Shown: positions 16,659 to 25,839, counted from the stretch's first letter. The stretch is DNA of 64,000 nt from DASYKS01 sp031404815 (GCA_031404815.1 JANNIH010000013.1:52629-116628); one strand, 5' to 3'. The notes: generated by a model not told the origin, from the letters alone. Numbers and translations are program-made.

Positions 16659-18062
16659 TTAAAAGTGGATCGCCTGGCCGTGGGCGGCGTGGGCCGCTTC
16701 CATCACCGCTTCCGACATCGTCGGGTGGGCGTGCATGGTGCGGAACAGCTCCTCGTCCGTCCCCTCCATCTGGAGCGCCACGCACGCTTCGGCGATCAAG
16801 TCGGTCGCGTGGGCGCCGAGGATGTGGACGCCCAAGATCTCGTCGTACTTCTTGTCGCGAACCACTTTCACAAACCCTTCCGGCCGGCCGAGGATCGCCG
16901 CCTTGGCGAGCGCCGAGAGCGGGAACTTACCCACCGCGACATCGTAGCCGCGCTCCTTCGCCTTCGCTTCGGTGAGGCCCACACTCGCCACTTCCGGATC
17001 GCAATAGGTGCAGGAGGGGACCCGGTCGTAATTGATCGGCCGGACCGCGTGCCCCGCCATGTGCTCGGCGGCCAAGATGCCCTCCGCCGAGGCGACGTGC
17101 GCCAGCCACGGCGTGTTCACCACGTCGCCGATCGCATAGATGTGCGGCACGGTGGTCTGCATGAATTCGTTGATTTTGACGTAGCCACGCTCGATCTCGA
17201 CCCCCAGCGCCTCGAACCCGAGATTCTCGGTCACCGGTTTGCGGCCGACCGCGACGAGCAGCATCTCGGCTTCGATCTGGTCCTTTTTGCCCCCTTCGAG
17301 GCGGAGCCGCACGCCCGTCTCGGTCTTCTCGCACGAGAGCATCTTGGTGCCGGTCATGATCTCGATCCCGCGCTTGCGAAGGATCTTTTCGAGGTCGGCC
17401 GAGACCTCTTCATCTTCGATCGGCAGGACGCGCGGCAACATCTCGATCAGAGTTACCTTGGTACCGAACGAGGTGTAGATCGAAGCGAACTCGGTCCCCA
17501 CCGCGCCCGCGCCGAGGACGATCAAACTCTGCGGCACCTTTTGCAGCTCCAAGATGTGGTCGGAGTTGAGCACCCGCTCGCCGTCGGCCGGGGCGATGGG
17601 GATATCGCGCGGCACCGAGCCGGTCCCGATCAGGATGTTCTTCGCCTCGTAGACCACGGTGCCATTGGCACCGGCCACCTCCACCTGGTTCGGACCGACC
17701 ATGCGACCGAAGCCTTGGATGCCGGTCACCTTGTTCTTCTTGAACAGGAACTCGATACCGCGGGCGTTCTTGTCCACCACTTTGCGCTTGCGCTCTTGAG
17801 CGCGGCCGATGTCGAGTTTCGGTTCGCCGACGTCGATGCCGATCGCCCCCGCCTCCCGGATCTCGTCGAGTACTGACGCGGTATGGAGGAGCGCCTTGGT
17901 CGGGATGCAGCCGCGGTGCAGGCAGGTACCACCGAACTTCGGGTCCTTCTCGATCACCGCGACTCTGAGGCCCAACTGACCGGCGCGGATGCCGGCGACA
18001 TAGCCGCCGGGGCCGCTGCCGAGGATGATCAGGTCGAAACTGTCTTGGGATTCGTGCGCCAT
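16659..18062 (-). CDS. lpdA: Dihydrolipoyl dehydrogenase (E3)
   Basis: A 467-residue FAD disulfide oxidoreductase. FAD motif ILGSGPGGYVAGIRA at 13-27; redox-active cysteines Cys47 and Cys52 in GGTCLHRGCIPTK; NAD motif VLGAGAVGTEFASIY; a second FAD motif IYAIGDVVNTPWLAH; and the C-terminal HPT (His446) with Glu451. It reoxidises the E2 lipoamide and passes electrons to NAD. First of the four complex genes, 61 bp after the MBL-fold gene. Confidence 0.95.
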   Translation of the reverse strand: MAHESQDSFDLIILGSGPGGYVAGIRAGQLGLRVAVIEKDPKFGGTCLHRGCIPTKALLHTASVLDEIREAGAIGIDVGEPKLDIGRAQERKRKVVDKNARGIEFLFKKNKVTGIQGFGRMVGPNQVEVAGANGTVVYEAKNILIGTGSVPRDIPIAPADGERVLNSDHILELQKVPQSLIVLGAGAVGTEFASIYTSFGTKVTLIEMLPRVLPIEDEEVSADLEKILRKRGIEIMTGTKMLSCEKTETGVRLRLEGGKKDQIEAEMLLVAVGRKPVTENLGFEALGVEIERGYVKINEFMQTTVPHIYAIGDVVNTPWLAHVASAEGILAAEHMAGHAVRPINYDRVPSCTYCDPEVASVGLTEAKAKERGYDVAVGKFPLSALAKAAILGRPEGFVKVVRDKKYDEILGVHILGAHATDLIAEACVALQMEGTDEELFRTMHAHPTMSEAVMEAAHAAHGQAIHF

Positions 18063-18123
18063 GGGGTCTCCAGGGGTATCAGGAATGTCGAAATCGGGAA
18101 TCTGGAATCGGAATGGCCGGCGG

Positions 18124-18975
18124 TTACGGCGCCGTCACCGGCTCGGCGCGGAAGCGCCCGGGACGGTCGGAGACCAGCCGCGCGAGCGGAGTTTCGGCGT
18201 CGTGCTCGAAGATGCAGAGCCAATGTTCTTCCGCGGCGCGCGGCAGCCATTTCTTCTTGTTCTCAAGGGTCGTCAGAGGATAGAGGTCGTAGCCCATGAT
18301 CCAGGGGAGCGGCACGTGGGCGACGGTCGGGACCAGGTCGGCCCAGAAGACTCCGCACTGGCTCTCCCCTCCATCCAAGAGAACGATGCACATGTCCGCG
18401 TTATGCCCCGGGGTGCGCACCGCGCGGACGCCCGGCATCGGCACCGCTTCGTCGTCGAACAGCTCGACGACTCCAGCTTCGAACAGCGGCTCCCAGTTGT
18501 CGGGAAAGTAGCTCGCCCGGTCGCGCTCGCTGGGGTTGCGGGCGTGCTCCACTTCTCCCCGGTTCAGCCAGTAGCGGGCGTTCGGGAAGGTCGGAACCAC
18601 CCGCCCCTCGGGATTGCGGCGGGTGTTCCAGCCGGAATGGTCGAAATGGAGGTGCGAAAGGAGGACGTGGGTGACGTCGGTGAGATCGAATCCGGCCCTC
18701 CGGATCGATTCGGGCAGGCGGACGGCGTGGGGGTCCATGCCATAAATCTCGCCGAACTTCTCGTTGTGTTTGTCGCCGATGCCGGTGTCGATCAGGAGGA
18801 GGTCGCTCCCCCTCCGGACCAGCAGGCAGTTGGTCGCCATGCGGATCCGGTTGTCCTCGTCCGGCACTTTGGCTTCGGCCCAGAGCGTCTTCGGCACCAC
18901 CCCGAACATGGCTCCGCCGTCGAGGCGGCACTCTCCATCACCGACCAGGGTCAGCTCGAGGTCTCCAAGGCGCAT
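18124..18975 (-). CDS. MBL-fold metallo-hydrolase
   Basis: The open frame is longer, but MRLGDLELTLVGDGECRLDG (ATG 18975) is the natural domain start; upstream residues are low-complexity. The 283-residue product has the zinc motif LSHLHFDHSGW (HxHxDH), later RTPGHNADM with the third metal His, and ADLVPT for the bridging Asp. This is the lactonase/arylsulfatase-like branch of the superfamily (AhlD/AttM-like), but the substrate cannot be told. A strong hairpin separates it from the precursor gene upstream, so it may have its own promoter. It could be co-transcribed with the dehydrogenase operon. Confidence 0.85.
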   Translation of the reverse strand: MRLGDLELTLVGDGECRLDGGAMFGVVPKTLWAEAKVPDEDNRIRMATNCLLVRRGSDLLLIDTGIGDKHNEKFGEIYGMDPHAVRLPESIRRAGFDLTDVTHVLLSHLHFDHSGWNTRRNPEGRVVPTFPNARYWLNRGEVEHARNPSERDRASYFPDNWEPLFEAGVVELFDDEAVPMPGVRAVRTPGHNADMCIVLLDGGESQCGVFWADLVPTVAHVPLPWIMGYDLYPLTTLENKKKWLPRAAEEHWLCIFEHDAETPLARLVSDRPGRFRAEPVTAP

Positions 18976-19027
18976 CACGGGAGCGAATTTATAGCATAGA
19001 GCTTCGCTGCACCCAGGCCACGAGACC

Positions 19028-19053
19028 GGGCGCCGGAGGAGTGTCCGGCGCCC
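19028..19053. terminator. Perfect 10-bp hairpin after the lanthipeptide-like gene
   Basis: GGGCGCCGGA at 19028-19037 pairs with TCCGGCGCCC at 19044-19053 around a 6-base loop, 11 bp after the stop of the minus-strand precursor gene. Likely terminator or attenuator before the MBL-fold gene. Confidence 0.6.
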
Positions 19054-19063
19054 TCGCTTCAAC

Positions 19064-19249
19064 TTAGCGGCAGATGCAGACCGAAATCGGACCGCAGGAG
19101 TCGGTGCACTGGGCGGAGGTGGTACATACGGTAGGGTTGACGGTGCAGTTCGAGGTCGCTCCACCCGCAACCTCGAGCATGTCGAAGTTGTTCAGACGGC
19201 GCACGGTCTCTGCACTCAGGGCCAGTTTCTTGTCGCGCTTCGATTTCAT
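19064..19249 (-). CDS. Lanthipeptide-like RiPP precursor
   Basis: A 61-residue peptide. The leader (KKLALSAETVRRLNNFDMLE followed by VAGG) is of the class I lanthipeptide type with a double-glycine cleavage site. The 31-residue core starts ATSNCTVNP and holds six Cys and nine Thr/Ser, ending in CICR. That Thr/Ser plus Cys content is what lanthionine formation needs. No LanB, LanC, LanM, radical SAM enzyme, protease or ABC exporter is within the window, so modification enzymes would have to act in trans. The start ATG 19249 has a GGGGACCGCCC-type upstream region without a strong ribosome site. Confidence 0.65.
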   Translation of the reverse strand: MKSKRDKKLALSAETVRRLNNFDMLEVAGGATSNCTVNPTVCTTSAQCTDSCGPISVCICR

Positions 19250-19383
19250 GGGCGGTCCCCTATTCGTTCGGAGGGCGAAGGATTTCGCCTTCTCGAAGAG
19301 ATAGGCGTCATCTGGGGTGAAACCGAATCACGCGCCGTCCGCGGCGGCTCAGAACAGATTAGAATCTCTCCCGGGAGGTCCCC

Positions 19384-19599
19384 ATGGCGCTCCAGTTCGA
19401 TGTCATCGTCGAAAAAGATTCCGACGGCTATTTCGTGGCTTCGGTCCCGGTCTTGCCGGGCTGTCACACCCAGGCGAGGTCCCTCGACGAGCTGATGGCG
19501 CGAATCCGAGAGGCTATCGAGCTTTGCCTCGAGGTCGAGGGAGCGCCGGGCGAGTCTCTGGACTTTGTTGGAGTCCAGCGGATCACGGTCGCCGCATGA
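19384..19599 (+). CDS. hicB: HicB-family antitoxin
   Basis: A 71-residue protein with the HicB fold: FDVIVEKDSDGYFVASVPVL, PGCHTQARSLDELMARIREA, then IELCLE. GGGAGGT precedes the ATG. It is a partial RNase H-like domain that binds and blocks HicA. The stop overlaps the hicA start (ATGA). The family often carries a DNA-binding tail; this one is the short form, so repression may be weak. Confidence 0.88.
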   Translation: MALQFDVIVEKDSDGYFVASVPVLPGCHTQARSLDELMARIREAIELCLEVEGAPGESLDFVGVQRITVAA

Positions 19600-19820
19600 C
19601 GACCTGGCCGAGCCTTTCGGGTAAGCAAGTGCTCGCCGCTCTCTCCCGAGTAGGTTTCGAGACCCTCCGCGTCAAAGGCAGTCACCACTTCCTGCGCCAC
19701 CCCGACGGCCGATCCACGGTCGTCCCGGTTCACTCCAACGAAGCGATCGGACGTGGTCTCCTCGCCAAGATCCTGCGCGACTGCGACCTGAGCCGCGAGC
19801 GGTTTCGAGAGCCGCTCTGA
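19596..19820 (+). CDS. hicA: HicA-family mRNA interferase toxin
   Basis: A 74-residue double-stranded RNA-binding-like toxin: LSGKQVLAALSRVGFETLRV, then the catalytic His in KGSHHFLRHPDGRSTVVPVH, then GLLAKILRDCDLSRERF. It cleaves mRNA when free of HicB. All family positions look intact, so this is the one complete TA pair in the first half of the window. Confidence 0.88.
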   Translation: MTTWPSLSGKQVLAALSRVGFETLRVKGSHHFLRHPDGRSTVVPVHSNEAIGRGLLAKILRDCDLSRERFREPL

Positions 19821-19925
19821 GCGCGGCCCGCAAACGCCAATCCGATCGATTTGCCGGCTGAGCCGGCGGTTCGCCCTATACCGCCCGCCGGTCACGATCA
19901 GCCCACGCGCTTTTTGCCGACCATG

Positions 19926-20996
19926 TCAGGCCACCGTCACCCCATCGCACAGATAGACATCCTGGATCGCCCGCAGCAGCGCGGCGCCTTCGGCCATCGG
20001 GCGTTGGAATGCCTTGCGGCCGGAGATCAGGCCGCTGCCGGCGGCGCGTTTGTTGATCACCGCGGTGCGCACGGCCTGGGAGAGATCGGCGGCACCCTGG
20101 GACTCTCCCCCTGAGTTGATCAGGCCGATCCGGCCAAGGTAGCAATTCGCGACCTGCCAGCGGTTCCAGTCGATCGGATGATCTTCGACCAGCTCGCCGT
20201 AGATCTTCGGGCTGGTCTTGCCAAAGCCGATCGCCGGATAGCCGCCGTTGGTGGTCGCGAGCTTCTGCTTGATGATGTCGGCCTGGATCGTCACGCCGAG
20301 GTGGTTCGCCTGGCCGGTCAGGTCGGCGGCGGTGTGGTAGTCCTTCCCGTCTTTGAGTTTGAACGCGCTGTTCCGGGTGTAGCACCAGAGCACGGTCGCC
20401 AGGCCCAGCTCGTGCGCGTGCCGAAACGCTTCGGAAATCTCGACGATCTCGCGCGCGGCGTCGTCCGAGCCGAAGTAGATGGTGGCGCCGATCGCGGCGG
20501 CGCCCATCTCCCAGGCCTGTTCGACCGAGCCGAACAGGATCTGCTCCGCCTTGTTCGGGTAGGTCAGCAGCTCGTTGTGGTTGATCTTGGCGATGAACGG
20601 GATCTTGTGCGCGTACTTGCGCGCCACCGCACCGAGCACGCCGACCGTCGAGGCGACCGCGTTGCAGCCCCCTTCGATCGCGAGCTTGACGATATTTTCC
20701 GGCTCCATATAGATCGGATTCGGCGCGAATGACGCCGCCGCCGAGTGCTCGATCCCTTGATCGACCGGCAAGATCGACAGGTACCCGGTGTTGGCGAGCC
20801 GGCCGGTGCCATAGAGCCGGCCGAGGTTGACCAGCACCTGGGTCTTCCGGTCCGAAAGCGCGAACGCGCGGTCGAGGTGGTCGGGACCGGGCAGGGTCAG
20901 CATCTCTTTCGGGATGCCCTTACAGGTAAAGGAGAGGAGGTCGTCCGCGTCGGCGCCTAAGTGGCCCGCGATTCCATCGATCGTCTGCAAGCTCAT
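19926..20996 (-). CDS. fbaB: Class I fructose-bisphosphate aldolase, DhnA type
   Basis: A 356-residue archaeal/DhnA-type aldolase, which cleaves fructose 1,6-bisphosphate to two triose phosphates through a Schiff-base Lys. Diagnostic stretches: SILPVDQGIEHSAAASFAPN near residue 75, IPFIAKINHNELLTYPNKAE, GAAAIGATIYFGS, a TVLWCYTRNSAF strand and VANCYLGRIGLINSGGES. It is a single gene with nothing co-directional close by. Confidence 0.93.
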   Translation of the reverse strand: MSLQTIDGIAGHLGADADDLLSFTCKGIPKEMLTLPGPDHLDRAFALSDRKTQVLVNLGRLYGTGRLANTGYLSILPVDQGIEHSAAASFAPNPIYMEPENIVKLAIEGGCNAVASTVGVLGAVARKYAHKIPFIAKINHNELLTYPNKAEQILFGSVEQAWEMGAAAIGATIYFGSDDAAREIVEISEAFRHAHELGLATVLWCYTRNSAFKLKDGKDYHTAADLTGQANHLGVTIQADIIKQKLATTNGGYPAIGFGKTSPKIYGELVEDHPIDWNRWQVANCYLGRIGLINSGGESQGAADLSQAVRTAVINKRAAGSGLISGRKAFQRPMAEGAALLRAIQDVYLCDGVTVA

Positions 20997-21037
20997 GCGT
21001 CCCTCGTTCGAATAAGCGATCTCAGTTCCCGCGCATC

Positions 21038-21976
21038 CTACCGCGAGCCGGCCGGTGGCTCCACCGCCTGCCAGACGGCCTTGGAGACCGCCGCGATCGC
21101 CGCGTTGGCATCCTCCTCGCTGGGGTACCCTTCGGTGAGCACTACGAGGATGTACGGCTCTCGCCCCGCTGGGAAAATGATCGCCGCATCGTGGTGGACT
21201 CCGGTGATGTCGCCGGTCTTGTTCGCGACCCGCGTACCGGGGGGGAGCCCCGCGGGGATCTTCTCTTTGAACTCTTGGCCCTCGAGGATCTCGATCATCG
21301 CGGCGCTCGCGGCGGGCGAGACCGCCTTCCGCTCGGCGATCGCGCGGAGGATGACCGCGAGATCGTAGGCGGTCGTCGAGTTGATCAGGCCCGCGGCGAA
21401 CGCCTTCTCGTCCTCCACTCCGCGCAGCACTTCGATGTCATTTGCCCCAAGCGCCCTCATCTCGGCGGTCACGCGCTGCGCACCGAGCAGCTCGATCAAC
21501 AGGTTGGTCGACAGGTTCGAGCTGCGCTGGATCATCCGTCGCGCGAGCTCGGTCACCGGCCGGCTCTCCCCTACGGACAAGTAGAGCCCCGGATCGCCGT
21601 CCTCCCCCTGCTCCAGGGTGAACGGCGAGCCATCCACCAGGCTCTTGAACTCGTTGCGTACGGTGACCGGTCGATCCAACGTCAACTCGCCCCGATCGAT
21701 CGCCCGATAGAGTTCGACCAACACCGGCACCTTCATGGTGCTCGCCGCGTGGAAGCGGCGATGCTCGTCGCGCCCTGCCTCCTCCCCTGTGGCCAGGCCG
21801 TAAAACGATACCGCGGTGATCCCTAAAGCCCCGGCCAAGGCGCTCTCGATCGCGGCGGAGACCCCCGTCATCGGGGGGTTGGCCGCTTCTCCGGCGGGCC
21901 TCGATGCGGGCGGCCCGGTCGCAGTGCAGGCGGTGGCGAGCAGGATTCCTCCGAGCGACAGCAGGCGTCGCGTCAT
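21038..21976 (-). CDS. Class A beta-lactamase-like lipoprotein
   Basis: The start ATG 21976 gives a lipoprotein signal (LLSLGGILLATAC). The penicillin-binding fold shows the serine motif STMK (AASTMKVPVL), an SxN-like motif in QRSSNLSTN and KTG in NKTGDITGVHHD. Class A enzymes usually carry Glu166 in an omega loop, which I cannot place with certainty, so it may be a beta-lactamase or a related DD-peptidase/serine hydrolase. About 312 residues, within the family range. It is divergent from the RNB gene at 22087 with 110 bp between. Confidence 0.8.
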   Translation of the reverse strand: MTRRLLSLGGILLATACTATGPPASRPAGEAANPPMTGVSAAIESALAGALGITAVSFYGLATGEEAGRDEHRRFHAASTMKVPVLVELYRAIDRGELTLDRPVTVRNEFKSLVDGSPFTLEQGEDGDPGLYLSVGESRPVTELARRMIQRSSNLSTNLLIELLGAQRVTAEMRALGANDIEVLRGVEDEKAFAAGLINSTTAYDLAVILRAIAERKAVSPAASAAMIEILEGQEFKEKIPAGLPPGTRVANKTGDITGVHHDAAIIFPAGREPYILVVLTEGYPSEEDANAAIAAVSKAVWQAVEPPAGSR

Positions 21977-22086
21977 CTTTTGAGCCCTCCGGTGTCTGGC
22001 CGGACGATAACACCGTGAAGGCACCACCAAGCGGGTCCACTCACCCGCTCTCTTAAAGGTCGGCCTCTTCGCGGTAAAGTCCACCC

Positions 22087-23565
22087 ATGAAATCCAACGG
22101 CCACTCCTCTCGCGAGCGTCTGCAGTCGATCGCCCATCGCGTCATGCTCGAGCGCGGCCTTGAGCCGGACTTTCCCTCCGCGGCCCTTAACCAGGTCGCA
22201 ATGTTGCGCGGTCCCGCGAATGCGGACGACACGGCGGGTGTCCGAGATCTGCGCGATCGGCTCTGGTGCTCGATCGACAACGACGATTCGCGCGACCTCG
22301 ACCAGCTGACGGTCGGCGAGAAGCTCCCGGCGGGTGGCGTCCGCCTGCTGATCGCGATCGCCGACGTCGATGCCCTGGTACCGGCCGGCAGCCCGGTCGA
22401 TCGGCATGCGTACGCCAACACCACCTCGGTCTATACCGCGGCGCGGATCTTTCCGATGCTGCCGGAGCGGCTTTCGACCGACCTCACCTCGTTGAACGAG
22501 GGGGAAGAGCGGCTCGCGGTGGTGGTTTCGATCGATCTCGACGCTCGGGGCAAGATCGGCGCCTCCGACGTATACCGCGGCCGGGTGGAGAACCGCGCGA
22601 AACTCGCCTATGGCGCGGTCGCCGCCTGGCTCGAAGGGACCGGGCCGCTGCCGGAAGCCGCCGCCGCGGTGCCCGGTTTGCCTGAAAACTTGAAGCTGCA
22701 GGACCGGGCGACGCAACAGCTCCGCACGCTGCGGGCGGCAAGCGGCGCGCTGTCGCTCGAATCGATCGAAGCGCGGCCGGTGTTCGACCACGACCGTCTG
22801 CGCGACCTCGAAGCGCAGGAGAAGAACCGGGCCAAAGAGCTGATCGAGGACTGCATGATCGCGGCGAACGGGGTCACCGCGCGCTTCTTGGACGGGCACG
22901 GCTATGCCTCGCTCCGCCGGGTGGTGCGGGTGCCGAAACGTTGGAGCCGGATTGTCGACCTGGCCCGAGGCTTCCGCGTCAAGCTGCCCGATGAACCCGA
23001 CCACCGCGCGCTCTCCCGGTTTCTCGACGCCCGCCGAGAGGCCGATCTGGAGGGCTTTCCCGAGATCTCACTCTCCGTGGTCAAGCTGCTCGGCTCGGGC
23101 GAGTACGCGGTCGATCTGCCGGGCGAAGACCCTCCGGGCCACTTCGGTCTCGCGGTGCGCGACTACGCTCATTCGACCGCGCCGAACCGTCGCTTCCCCG
23201 ACCTGATCACCCAACGGCTGCTGAAGGCCGCATTCCTGGGCGCTCCCTCACCCTACTCGGTACCCGACCTCGAAGCGCTGGCGCGTCAATGCACGAAGAA
23301 AGAGGACGACGCGAGCAAAGTCGAGCGCCAGGTCCGCAAATCGGCTGCGGCTCTGCTCCTCTCCGACCGAATCGGCCAGACGTTCGACGCGATCGTCACC
23401 GGTGCCTCGGAAAAAGGCACTTGGGTGCGCGTCTTCCATCCTCCGGTCGAAGGGCGGCTGGAGCGCGGCCATGAGGGTCTGGATGTCGGCGACCGTCTGC
23501 GCGTCCGCCTGCTCGACACCGATGTCGAGAGGGGATTCATCGATTTCGCGAGAATCGACGGCTGA
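22087..23565 (+). CDS. RNB-domain exoribonuclease (RNase II/R family)
   Basis: A 492-residue protein, shorter than RNase R, without N-terminal cold-shock domains. The RNB catalytic core starts at LRDRLWCSIDNDDSRDLDQL, which has the Asp cluster that binds Mg, then RLLIAIADVDALVPAGSPVD and TTSVYTAARIFPMLPERLST. RDYAHSTAPNRRFPDLITQR is the RNA-handling end of the domain, and a short S1-like tail (GASEKGTWVRVFHPPVEGRL) closes the protein. It degrades single-stranded RNA 3' to 5'. Length and domain order match the compact RNB proteins of Acidobacteriota and cyanobacteria. Confidence 0.92.
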   Translation: MKSNGHSSRERLQSIAHRVMLERGLEPDFPSAALNQVAMLRGPANADDTAGVRDLRDRLWCSIDNDDSRDLDQLTVGEKLPAGGVRLLIAIADVDALVPAGSPVDRHAYANTTSVYTAARIFPMLPERLSTDLTSLNEGEERLAVVVSIDLDARGKIGASDVYRGRVENRAKLAYGAVAAWLEGTGPLPEAAAAVPGLPENLKLQDRATQQLRTLRAASGALSLESIEARPVFDHDRLRDLEAQEKNRAKELIEDCMIAANGVTARFLDGHGYASLRRVVRVPKRWSRIVDLARGFRVKLPDEPDHRALSRFLDARREADLEGFPEISLSVVKLLGSGEYAVDLPGEDPPGHFGLAVRDYAHSTAPNRRFPDLITQRLLKAAFLGAPSPYSVPDLEALARQCTKKEDDASKVERQVRKSAAALLLSDRIGQTFDAIVTGASEKGTWVRVFHPPVEGRLERGHEGLDVGDRLRVRLLDTDVERGFIDFARIDG

Positions 23566-23582
23566 ACCGGGAGGACCGGGAC

Positions 23583-23612
23583 GCCCCCTTGCCGGGTAGA
23601 CCGGAAGGGGGC
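23583..23612. terminator. Hairpin between convergent RNB and sigma genes
   Basis: GCCCCCTT at 23583-23590 pairs with AAGGGGGC at 23605-23612, with an inner CCGG/CCGG pairing. It is followed on the plus strand by GATTTTTA. It probably serves both genes. Confidence 0.65.
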
Positions 23613-23628
23613 AAGAGGACTGCGATTT

Positions 23629-24189
23629 TTACGCCGCGCCGCGCGACTTGACCGGTAGTTTGACCGGTAGTTTGACCGGATAACCGAGCGCGAGCAGCTG
23701 CTCGCAAAGCACCATCTGACAACGACCGACCACCTTGCGGATGCTCGACGGGCGGTAGTCGAGCTGGGCTGCGACCTCTCCCGGGCGCATGCCCATGCCG
23801 TAGCGGAGGCGGAGCAGGTCGCGACAGCGCGGCGAGAGCTGGTCGAGAGCCCGGGCGAGATCACGGCGGAGGGCTATTTTCTCTTGCGCCGGGGCTTGCG
23901 GCTCGGCCAGCAGGTCGAGGATCGCCGCATCGACCGACTCGGCGAGCTGACGGCGGGCACCGCGCCAATGCATCACGCAGCGCCACTTGAGGGTTCCGAT
24001 CAACCAGGCTTCGGGGCACTCGACCTCGTCCCAGCGTTGCAGCAGGATGACCAGCGAATCTTGAATCAGATCCTCGGCGTCTTGGGCCGAGACGCGATAG
24101 CGGCGCAACACCCGTTCGATCTTCGGGCGCAGCGAAGGGAGCAGATCGGCAAAGGAGTCCGCGTAGAGGGTTCTGGCGAGCGGTGTCAT
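23629..24189 (-). CDS. ECF-type sigma factor
   Basis: A 186-residue sigma-70 family protein. Region 2: VLRRYRVSAQDAEDLIQDSL then WDEVECPEAWLIGTLKWRCV; region 4: ALDQLSPRCRDLLRLRYGMG then MRPGEVAAQLDYRPSSIRKVV. The C-terminus is VKLPVKLPVKSRGAA, encoded by a 12-bp direct repeat (23649-23680) that may have expanded recently. No anti-sigma gene is adjacent on the same strand. The zinc-finger/TPR protein at 48550 is too distant to link. Region upstream (24190-24654) probably carries its promoter. Confidence 0.88.
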   Translation of the reverse strand: MTPLARTLYADSFADLLPSLRPKIERVLRRYRVSAQDAEDLIQDSLVILLQRWDEVECPEAWLIGTLKWRCVMHWRGARRQLAESVDAAILDLLAEPQAPAQEKIALRRDLARALDQLSPRCRDLLRLRYGMGMRPGEVAAQLDYRPSSIRKVVGRCQMVLCEQLLALGYPVKLPVKLPVKSRGAA

Positions 24190-24654
24190 GCGAGGTCGGT
24201 TCCTCCGAGCTTTCGGTTCAAGGCCTTACGGCCCGGGAGGGAGCGCCACCGGCAGGCTTTTACAGTGCAGCAAAGTCTCGAGCGTCGAAGGGTTCGCCAA
24301 CGCGTTCTCCCGGCGACGTACCCAGAGAACGTGGGGTCTGCCAAGCCTTGTCTTCACTGGTGGAAGCCTTGTGCTGCGGAGCGTACTCCAGATGACCGAG
24401 AGGCGACAATCTACGATCGTTTCGGGGCGACCCGATGAACCGCTTTCTGTCGGCCTCCGCGCGGGGAGACCCGGGCTTTCACCCGGGGTTCGAAGCCCCG
24501 TCTTTGACCCCCGGTGTCCTGGCCGGAAAGCCGAAGCGGAACGGACCTGCGCAGTCTACTCCAAAAAATTGGCGATCAACCCTGTCAATTTTTGACCAGT
24601 GACCGCGAAACGACGCGCGATGAAATCCTCACCCCCCTGATATTCTTCCCCACC
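24190..24654. other. 465-bp intergenic region between divergent genes
   Basis: No convincing gene. It holds a GC-rich hairpin (CCCGGG-CTTTCA-CCCGGG near 24467-24484) directly followed by GGTTCGAAGCC, which recalls a tRNA T-arm, but no acceptor or D-arm can be paired. Promoters for the sigma factor and aroC should lie here; I see no clear -35/-10 pair. Confidence 0.5.
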
Positions 24655-25839
24655 ATGCTGCGACGCCTCTCCCTCACCACCGCCGGCGAGAGCCATGGCC
24701 CAGGCCTGACCGCGATCCTCACCGGTCTGCCTGCCGGGCTGCCGATCGATTTCGACCTGCTCGCCCGCGATCTGGCGCGGCGGCAGCACGGCTTCGGCCG
24801 CGGGCGCCGGATGGCGATCGAGCACGATCGCGCCGAGCTTCGCGCCGGGGTGCGCGGCGGCGAGACGATCGGCGGCCCGGTCGCCCTCTGGATCGAGAAC
24901 CGCGATTGGGTGAACTGGCAGCAGGTGATGGGCATCGAGGCGGTCGATCCGCACCGGGCCGAGCTGCGGCGGATCAAAAGCCCGCGCCCCGGTCATGTCG
25001 ATCTTCCCGGTGGCCAGAAATATGACCGCCGCGATCTGCGCGACGTGCTCGAACGGGCGTCCGCGCGCGAGACCGCCGCCCGGGTCGCGGCCGGTGCCCT
25101 GGCCAAGATGCTGCTCGGCGCGCTCGGGATCGAGATCCGTAGCGGCGTCCGCTCGTTGGGGCCGATCGGCACCGATCGGGCAACCCCCGATTGGGAAGAT
25201 CTGCTCGGGGTGGACGACAGCTCGCCCTTGCGCGCGATCGACCGGGCGCTCGAACCCGAGATGATCCGGCTGGTCGAGGAGGCCAAGGACCTTGGGGAGA
25301 CGCTGGGCGGCGCGGTCACCGTGATCGCCCGCGGCGTGCCGGTAGGCCTCGGTTCCTACGTGCAGTGGAGCGACAAGCTCGACGGTCGGCTGGCCCAGGC
25401 GGTGCTCTCGGTCCACGCGATCAAAGCGGTCGAGATCGGCGGCGGGATCGAGGCGAGCCGCGGCTTCGGCAGCACCGCCCACGATCCGATCGAGATCGAA
25501 AACGGGAGGTTCGTCCGCCCGACCAATCGCGCCGGCGGCCTGGAAGGGGGGGTCACCAACGGCGAGGACGTGGTGATCACGGCCTACAAGAAACCGATTG
25601 CGACGCTACGCAAAGGGCTCCCTTCGGTCGATCTCGACACCCTGGAAGCGGCGCCCTCCCAATACGAGCGGAGCGATGTGACCGCGCTCCCGGCGGCCGG
25701 CGTGATCGTCGAGGCGATGGTCGCCCTGGTCCTCGCCGACGCGCTACTCGAGAAGCTCGGCGGCGACTCGCTCGCCGAGGTCAAAGCCCACGCCCTAGCC
25801 ACTAGAGCCCTCCAGGAACGTTGGTCGAACCGCAGTTGA
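24655..25839 (+). CDS. aroC: Chorismate synthase
   Basis: A 394-residue enzyme making chorismate from 5-enolpyruvylshikimate 3-phosphate with reduced FMN, last step of the shikimate pathway. Signature motifs: GESHGPGLTAILTGLPAGLP at the start, RRQHGFGRGRRM, SPRPGHVDLPGGQKYDRRDL, RASARETAARVAAGALAKML, and GIEASRGFGSTAHDP. Family length is 350-400. ATG 24655 is chosen because the conserved RLSLTTAGESHG follows at once. Confidence 0.95.
   Translation: MLRRLSLTTAGESHGPGLTAILTGLPAGLPIDFDLLARDLARRQHGFGRGRRMAIEHDRAELRAGVRGGETIGGPVALWIENRDWVNWQQVMGIEAVDPHRAELRRIKSPRPGHVDLPGGQKYDRRDLRDVLERASARETAARVAAGALAKMLLGALGIEIRSGVRSLGPIGTDRATPDWEDLLGVDDSSPLRAIDRALEPEMIRLVEEAKDLGETLGGAVTVIARGVPVGLGSYVQWSDKLDGRLAQAVLSVHAIKAVEIGGGIEASRGFGSTAHDPIEIENGRFVRPTNRAGGLEGGVTNGEDVVITAYKKPIATLRKGLPSVDLDTLEAAPSQYERSDVTALPAAGVIVEAMVALVLADALLEKLGGDSLAEVKAHALATRALQERWSNRS

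Noticed and set aside
15501..17876. 791-codon open frame on plus, opposite E1alpha and E3
   Set aside because: It covers two certain genes on the other strand and its translation is Arg/His-rich without motifs.
24462..24505. tRNA-like hairpin with GGTTCGAAGCC
   Set aside because: Only a T-arm-like piece and one hairpin can be drawn; no acceptor stem, D-arm or proper anticodon loop, so not a tRNA gene.
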